Assembly (NCBI GenBank): GCA_041749275.1
Contig: JBGTBQ010000181.1
Coordinates: 1 to 57,409, forward strand
From: JBGTBQ01 sp041749275
GTDB lineage: Bacteria > Acidobacteriota > Blastocatellia > Pyrinomonadales > Pyrinomonadaceae
Direction: 5' to 3'
Length of the DNA stretch: 57,409 nt
Part shown: positions 45,095 to 54,000 of the stretch, one piece after another
How the letters are laid out: every line of letters starts with the position of its first letter
Position numbering within the stretch: position 1 is the first letter of the stretch
Program-made: the position numbers and the translations under genes
Notes under the pieces: model-generated
The model's input: the letters and a program-made list of their open reading frames with translations, nothing else
What the model was told of the DNA's origin: nothing
Database searches by the model: none

Positions 45095-48000
45095 TCAATC
45101 GTCATTCGGTCGATCCAAGGTATCTTTCAACGCGGCCATCCGCTCGGCCAGCAATTTGGCAAGGTCTGAACGCGAGTGGCTCTGGCCCGCCGGTTGTTCG
45201 GGCGCGACTCTTGCCGGTTCATCATTCGTCGCGTCGTCATCTTTAATCAGGCCCGTCGCGAGGAAATTGATCAGCGTTTCCACGCTCGGATAGTGAAAGG
45301 CAAGGGCGGCGGGCAGCGATTCACGCAATCCCGCCTGTAGACGATTGCGTAGCTCAAGCGTGGCCAGCGAGTCCATGCCGAGGGACGAAAATCCGGCCCG
45401 CCTGTCGGTCAGTTCGCGGGCTTCGACGCCGAGGACGGCGGCGACGTTCTCCTGCACGAATTTATCTAACAGCGCGCGGCGGCGACCCGCAGGCGCCGCG
45501 TCAAGCCGGTCGCGGAACAATTGGCTTCCCTGTTCGGGTTCGGCTTTGGGCCGGTCGAACGCGCGTAACAGCGGCAAGCGTTGAAACAGACCCGGCAGCC
45601 TAGAGAATTCGATAGTTGAGACGCCCACCTGAACCGCCGTCGAACGGATCAGGGCGTTCAGATGTGATATGGCCTGAGCGACGGTCAGTTTGCCGAACCC
45701 CTCCAACTGCCAGCGGTTCCTCGCATCTCCCTGCGCCGAGAGGCCGACTCCGTCCCACTGCCCCCAGTTGATGCTGAGCGCGGGCAAGCCCCGTTCGCGG
45801 CGATACCATGCTAGACCGTCAAGAAACGCATTGGCCGCCGAATAGTTGGATTGGCCGGGCGACCCCGTGACCGACGCCATCGAACTGCAAAGCAGGAAAA
45901 AGTCGAGAGCCAGATGTCGCGTTTGAACGTGGAGGTTCCAGGCGCCGCGCGTCTTGGGCTGTAGCACGCGGACGAATTGCTCGGCACGCTGACGCATGAT
46001 GATGGCGTCGTCCAGCAAGCCCGCGGCATGAATCAAACCCCTGAGCGGCGCGATCTCAGAATTGATGCGGGCGACCAGCGACGCCACCTGCCCCTCGTCT
46101 GTCACGTCGAGCTGTTCAATAATGATCCGCGCACGGCTCTGTCCCAGTTTTTGTAATTCCGGTTCTGCCGATTCCTCGGACGGGCGTCGTCCGGCCAATA
46201 CAATCGTCCCCGCCCCTTGTTCCGCCAGCCATTGCGCGAGCTTGAGTCCCACGCCGCCGAGGCCGCCTGTGATCAGATAGCAGGCGTCGCCGCGAATCGT
46301 GAACTGCTCGTCACGCGGGGTGGTCACACTCGGTACCAGTCGCGCCACGTGCCGCCGGCCTGCGCGATAAGCCACTCGCTCCCCGTTTTCATCAGCCGAC
46401 GCGCTCGACCGGGCCAGAACTTCGTCAACCACGAACTTGAGGTCTTGCTCCCAGCGGCTGAGGCCCAAGTCCACGAGCAACGTCCGCCACTCGGAATGTT
46501 CCAGAGATATGACGTTCGCCATCCCCCAGAGGGCGGACTTTGCCGGATCGACCGACTCCGCCGGATTGTCTACCGGCTGGGCGCCGCGTGTGACCACGCA
46601 AAACGAGGGGCCGTTCACGACTTCCAGTTGTGCGGCGGCCTGAACAAAGTTCAACAGTCGGACGCAATCACGTTCGGCCAAGTCCGGCGCCGCGTCAGTG
46701 TCGGTGGCGCCTGCGGCGAGAGAGAGGAACAGCACGGCATCCAAGCGCCCCCCTTTCGCGACTGCGTCCAGCAGTTTTCGGATGTCGTCAGGCCGGTCGA
46801 GGTTCAAAGAGAACTCGTCGGCGGAGGAATGTTCAAAGGATGTCGTCTGCAAACCCACGGTGCAGAACGCACCGTGGCGACGAAGTCGTTCGACGACGCT
46901 CTCAGCCGCCGCTTTGCAATCCGAAATGACGAGATAGCGGCGGGCTGTCTCGGGCGGGGCCGTGGCGACCGGCGTCAACTCCGCGGATTCCCATGCAACA
47001 TGGTAACGGTCTGCGGCCTTCGCCGGAGTGTCGCCGATTGTTTCGCGGCTCGCGCGCCTCAACGTCAGCCCGACGATTCGCGCCAGCAGCGCGCCCCGGT
47101 CGTCAACCAATTCAACGTCAACTTGCGTAGTCGCCGAACCAAGAGACTCACGCTGGTGTACCGTGCAGAACGCACGTCGGGCCGGCGTCGAACGGATTTC
47201 AAGCCGGTCGAATGAGAGCGGCAAATGCACGCCGCCCTCGGGCAGCGAAGCGACGGCGGTCTGCAACGCTCCGTCCAGCAAGATCGGATGGAAGCAATAT
47301 CCGTCGTCGTCCGCTAGGTGTGCCGGAATGGAGATAGAGGAGTGAGTGGCGTCTCGGCTGCGCTGGAACCAATCCAGCGAGAAGAAGGCGGCTCCAAAAT
47401 CCGCGCCCCACTCTCGACACTGCTCGTACCACTGATGTCCCGGCACCGCGCCGGAAGGTTGGCGCCGGGAATGTCCGTTCTGCGACGAGCCGAGCGGCAG
47501 CCGACTGCTTGCCGACACTTTGCCGGACATGTGAAGCGTCCACTCCTCTTCGCCGCTCGATTCGTCAAGCGCGAGTATGCGAAATGCAGCCGTCTCGCCT
47601 TCGCCCGGATCGAGAATGAGCTGCACCGTGCATCGCCCCGCGGAAGGGATAATCAGTGGGTGGAGAATGGCAACGTCCTCTATCGTGGCCGCGCTCGTTT
47701 TGAAATGCTTCGTCGCCGCGGCCAGAACCATTTCCAGTGTGGCCGCGGCGGGCGTGATGACCGCTTCGAAAACGCGATGGTCATTGAGCCACACCGGCGC
47801 TCCCACACCCAGTTCGGATTCGTAAAGCGTCACCGCCGAGCGAATACGACGGCCAAGTAACGGATGCCCGCTCGTCTTCGCCGAACGCCGCGACTCGCTT
47901 TGCGAAGTCCCTTCTAAGCTCGCCTCGCGCGCCGGCGCTTCCAGCCAGCAACGCCGTCGCTGGAATGCGTATGTCGGGAGTCGCACGCGCTGCCGCCGGT

Positions 48001-51000
48001 AGTCGCGGTCGAAGCCTTGCCAGTCAATCTTGCAGCCCAGCACATGGAGTTCCGAAACGCTCGCCAAAAGGCTGTCCCAGTCGGAGCGATTACGGCGGCA
48101 ACTGGGAAGCCATTTCGCGTCGGGGCCGGTCCATGTTTCCCGAGCTAGACTCAACAAGGCCGGATGCGGGCCAAGCTCGACGAACAACGAATGTCCCAGC
48201 CGCTCCAGATGCTTGATACCGTCCATGAACCTGACCGGCTCGCGCGCGTGTCGGCGCCAAAAGGCCGGAGTCGCGATTTCGTCTCCGGCGGGCAGGCCGT
48301 CGTGATTGGAGATGACCGGAACTCTCGCGGGCGAAAGCGTAACGGTCGCCGCACGCTTTTCGAATTCGTCGAGCATCGGCTCCACGACTCGTGAATGGAA
48401 GGCGTGCGAGGTCGCCAGCCTCTGCCACTTTATCCCCGCCGCATCGAGCCGCGACAGAACCTCTTCAAGAGCGCCCTGCGATCCGGAAATGACTGTGTTG
48501 GTCGGCGAATTGACAGCCGCCACGCTAACCTGCCCCTCACTACAAGCTAGTAGCGTGGCGATTTCATTTCGGTGTGCATGAACCATTGCCATCGCGCCGC
48601 GCTCGGGCAACGCTTGCATTAGTCGCGCCCGCTCCGCCACCAGTGCCAGTCCGTCTTCCAGACTGAAGACGCCCGCCACGCAAGCGGCGACGTACTGGCC
48701 GACGCTGTGGCCGAGGCAGGCGGCAGGTTCTATCCCCCACGAACGCCACAGTTCGGCGAGCGCGTACTCGACGGCAAACAGTGCGGGCTGCGTGTAGGCC
48801 GTCTGGTTGATTAAGTCCTCGCGTCCATTGGTCGCCCCATCTCGCTCAGGATAGAGTACGTGGAGCAGTGGTACGTCGAGGATTCCGCCGAGTATCTCCT
48901 GACAGCGTTCGATGGTGCGTCTAAACGTCGGATGCGTCTCGAAGAGTTCGCGGCACATGCCCGCGTATTGCGCGCCTTGTCCCGTGAAGAGGAACACGAC
49001 CCGCGGTTCCGCGCCGGCCACCGGGACGACCGGCGCACCGCCCTCCTGATGTTGCCTTAGTTTTTCGGCGAGCGCGTGGCGAAGGTCGGCGGTCGTCCGT
49101 CCGCTTACCGCGAGCCGATAATCAAAATGATGCCGGCCAGCATTCGCCGTGAAACACACGTCGCCCGCCTCAAGTGCGGGATGCCTTCCCAAGTGCTCCA
49201 CGTAGCGCGCGACGTGTTGCCACAACGCCGCCTCGTTTTTTCCGGACAGCGTCAACACATGACCTAAACGATTGAGTTCGTTCCCGCCGTCAGTTCGCCG
49301 CGGCGCCTCTTCGAGGATGACGTGAGCGTTGGTGCCGCCGATACCAAGTGAGTTAACGGCGGCCAACCTTTTGCCGTTCGGCGCCTGCCAGTCGGTAAGT
49401 TCCGTGTTGATGTAAAAAGGCGTGTTGTCGAAGTCAATCGCGGGATTCGGCTTTTCAAAATGGAGGGTGGCCGGAATCTGCGCGTGGTACAACGCCAGCG
49501 CCGTCTTGATAAACCCGGCGACACCGGAAGCGATTTGCAGATGGCCGACGTTGGTCTTGACCGAGCCGACGGCGCAGGTTCGGGGCCGCGGTCGCTCGCC
49601 GCGGAAGGCTTGATTGAGACCCACGATTTCAATCGGGTCGCCCAATTCCGTAGCCGTCCCGTGGGCCTCGACGTAAGTGATGGATTCAGCCGAGACGTTG
49701 CTCACGGCAAGGGCTTCGGCGGCGACCGACGCCTGACCGTCCCCGCTCGGAGACATATAGCCGACCTTTGCGCCCCCGTCGTTGTTAATCGCCGTACCCT
49801 TGATGACGGCGTAAATGTGGTCGCCGTCGGCCACCGCTTCCCGCAAGCGTTTTAAGGCGACGATCCCCACGCCGCTACCGAAGATGGTGCCCTGCGCGCG
49901 AGCGTCAAAGGCTCGGCAATGCCCGTCGGGCGAGACGATCATGCCGTCCTGAAAGAGGTGTCCTGCCTTTTGCGGAACCTTCACCGACGCGCCGCCCGCG
50001 AGACACATGTCGCATTCGCCGTCGAGCAGGCTGCGGCAGGCGAGATGAATCGTGACCAGCGTCGTCGAACAGGCCGTCTGGACGTTGACCGCCGGGCCTC
50101 GCAGGTTCAATCGGTACGCGACTTGGGTCGGCAAATAATCCTTGTCACTGCCGATCATCAATTGAAAACCGCCCAGTGAATCAAGAGTCGTGACACCGAG
50201 GTCGTCTCGCGTGTCGAGCGTGCCGCGGTTGGGATATACCTGATTCAATAAATAAGTGTTCATGCTGGCGCCGGCATAAACGCCGATCAGGCCGGGATAG
50301 CTCAGGGGGTCGTAACCGGCATCTTCGAGCACCTCCCAGGCGCATTCGAGAAACAGGCGCTGTTGCGGGTCCATCAGCACGGCTTCGCGCGTACTGAGGC
50401 CGAAGAAGTCCGGGTCGAAACCCGCGATGTCCGAAAGGACGGAACTAGCTTTGACGTAGTTCGGATCGCGTGCGGTGCGGGCGTCAATGCCCGACCGCAC
50501 AATCTCCTCGTCACTGAAAAACGTAATTGATTCCACGCCGCGAGCGAGGTTGTCCCAGAAAGTTTCCACGTCGTCCGCGCCGGGAAACCGGCAGGACATG
50601 CCGATCACGGCGATGTCGGTTTCGTCCTCCGCCGACGACCGTCGTGAGCGCCGCCGTTCGGCCTGTATACGACCCAGCGTTGCCGCGGTCGCGTTCAGTT
50701 CGTGGCCGCTGTCGAGGAATTGCGCCAGACTCGAAACCGTCGGATACTTAAACAAGTCGACCAGCGTGACGGGGCTTTCAAATTCATCTCTCAGCCTCTC
50801 ATGCATCTGTACGAGCAGCAGCGAATGGCCGCCAAGCTCAAAGAAATTCCCATGCAAACCGACCTGACCGATCTCTAAAATCTCCTGCCAGATTCCGGCA
50901 ATCTTCCGTTCCGTCGCCGTCGCCGGCGCCACGTAAGCTTCCCTACCGGCCCCGGCCCGACCAGCCACGGGGAGCAGGTCGCGGTCGATCTCGCCCTGAG

Positions 51001-54000
51001 CGGTCAAAGGCATCTCGCCTAGGTTCCGGTACAACTCGCGCTGGTAGCCGTCCATATACAGACCGCTCGGTGCGCGGCTGAACAGTCGGTCGTAGAAAGG
51101 GGTGCCGCGGTACGGCGCCTCGTGATGCAGTGAATCGTGAGCAAACTCAACCGTCTCCCCACTCGTTCGCAGTAAGCGTCCTCGAATTCGAAAATCCGGA
51201 TTCAGCCCGTTGTCACACAAACGCCTTTCGATAGTCGCGTTGATGCGGTCGCCGGTCGAAACGCGAACGCCTGAATCGAACACCGGCAGGAAGACGGGCA
51301 ACCAGCAATATTCGTATTCCAGGATGTCGATTACTTCGCCGGTGATCGTGTGCAGGTTGAGCCAAACGAGAAATCCGTCAAACCGTGCGTCCTTTTCAAC
51401 AACCATCTCGATAGAGTGTGTCTCTTCGAGTGGGATGGGCTTGTTGAAATCGAGGTCTTCGAAAACCGCGACGCCGGAGATAAGCTGTGTGCCGTCGAAG
51501 TTCTTGACGCAGAGTCTCAAATCGAAAGGACGACCGATCTCGTTAAAAATTCTGGATGCGTAAGAGCCCGGCACTTCGTTGAAACCCGGATTCATGAGTA
51601 GCGAATCCGGCATCGTCGTGGCGGCGATTTTGGTGACGCTCCGCGCGGGGAGCATGACGCCGTCGGGCTTCAGAAACCGGCGCGCGTCGTTGATCAGGAC
51701 GGCGGCGCCTTCACATCCTCCGATTGGCCCGACTATCTCCGAGACACAAACGTCGGCAAGTTCGGGCAACGTAACTTCGGTGGCGTCGCCGTGAATCATT
51801 TCGATCTTGTCTTGCAGGCCGAGCTTGGCTACGAGCGCCGACGCGTCGCGGAATGCCTCGTCACCGATCTCTATCGCGTAGACTTTCCGCGCGCCCGCCT
51901 CGACGCAGAAGCGCGCCAAGATGGCCTCTTTACCGGTGCCCACTTCGACGACGACCTGATCCCTGACAGTCTGTCGGATGGCGACCTTATAACTATGATT
52001 GCGGCGTTCGTCGTGGGCCAACGCGTGGTAGAGAAGGTCGTCGTAGACAAAGTACTCGGCCACCGACGGCCACAACTCCAACTGCGTGCGGCGCGTCGAG
52101 GCCGGCTCCTGAAGTTGTTGAAACTTCGCCCGACTCGAATTGCCGTAGCGGTCTCTGACTTCCAGCGCGGCCAGCGCGTCCCGTGCAATCAAGGTCGGGG
52201 CGCTGAAACAAACGACCGGTTGCAGCAACGCCTCGGGCTTGCGGTCCAGCATCGCCCCGACCCGGCGATGCCGCGCGTCGAGACCGATCAGGTACGAACC
52301 CGGCCCGAGCCGCAGTCCTGCCAGAAAAGCATAGAGTCCTTCCCTCAGCGAGACCGGATAGAAACCCGAGGCACGGGCAATGGGCGTTGCATCGTCAGAC
52401 AGATTGTCGGCCACGTGGCTCCACAGCGACCACGCGAAGTTGTAACAGCGCACCGTTTCCTCGGCACGAAGTTCATCCGTAAGGGCTGTCACATATGAAG
52501 CCGCCGCCGAGATCGCGCCGACCGTCGCGCCGCCGAAAAAACCGTTGGCGGAAGTGAAGGAAATGAACAGTGTGGAGGGCCGGCTGCGTGCAATTGCACA
52601 CAAGCGCAGACACCCACGGATGTCGCCGGCGAGAACGCGGTCTAGCTCTTCGGGTGTTTCATCCGACAACGCCCGTTCGCGGTACAGGCCGGAAAGATGA
52701 ATAATGCCGTCGAGTTCTCCCTCACGACGTTCGAACTCGGCGATGCGTTCGGGCAACTCGTCCGGATGCCGGTAGTACTCGACGGTCACGCCGGCGGACG
52801 GATTAACTTCCGGCCCGGCATACTCTCGGCGGGTCGAGTCGCCGAGTAACAGCACTCGCGCGCTATGTCTGGACGCAAGGTAACGAGTAATTTCGACACC
52901 CACGCCGTCGAGGCCGCCGTGGATGACATAGCGGCCTCCGTCCTTCAACGGGAACGGGCCGCTCTTGTCGTCGAATGATACTTGCTCCAGCCGCGGCACA
53001 AATCGCCCGTCCACACGCAGTGCGATTTCGTGGTCGGACGGGTCGGCAGTGAATTCTTCGACGAGCGCGGACACCAGATGCAGGTCATCGGGCGCATCGA
53101 CATGACGGCACGCCAGCCAAGGATATTCGGCGGCGATTGTCTTAAGTAGTCCGGAGATTACGCCACGCTCCGCGGCCAGTGAATCATCCGCTGAAACAAT
53201 CTGAGAGCCAGAAGTAAGAACGTCGAGTCGGATCGCTTGGTCCGCCTCCTTCGAATCGTTCAGCGCGCGAACCAGCGCCAGCAAATCCAAGGCGGAAGTG
53301 TGCAGCGAATTATCGCTGCGCGGCTCGCCGTCCCGGTCATTGGCCGGGCCGTGATTCCAGCAGTGAACGATTCGCTCCGGAAAGCATCCCCGAGCGCGCA
53401 AAGTCCGCAACAGCCGGTGGTAGTCGTCGTATTCGGCGGGCGCGAGCCGATACAGGTCTTCGGCAATGCTACTGAATTGGTCGTCACGCTCAAGACGAAT
53501 ACAGCGCGTCCCGCCCCCCTGCCATGCGGCACCGACTGCCTTGCTTGCGGCGGTCTCACTAAGCAGAAGCAACGTGGTCGCGGAGGTCGGGTGACTGTCC
53601 GCCGCACGCCGTTGCTTGCGACGCCATAATTTCCGGAAGAACCAATCCAGCATCGTGTTCTCATTGGCCGTCAGCAGATCGACGCGCCGGAGAACGTCGG
53701 CAAAGTCGCCCCGGTTGAAGCGCTCGGCTATACGCGAGCGGAGCAGCTTCCCGATAGGCGATTTGGGAATATCCTCTTTGGCAATGGGCAGCAGAAAGTC
53801 GGGCTTCAAGCCGAGACGGCGCGCCAGAGTCTTGCGGATGTTTCCCAGCAGCTCTTGGAGATGAGAATCTTCGGCGGCAGGCGTGTGAAAGAAGATCGCC
53901 AGTTTCTCGCCCGCCGACGACTCAGGCCAGACGGCGCAGGCGGCGCAGAAACTGGCGCTGACGCCAGCCACTTCCTGAACCACGGTTTCGATTTCACTGT

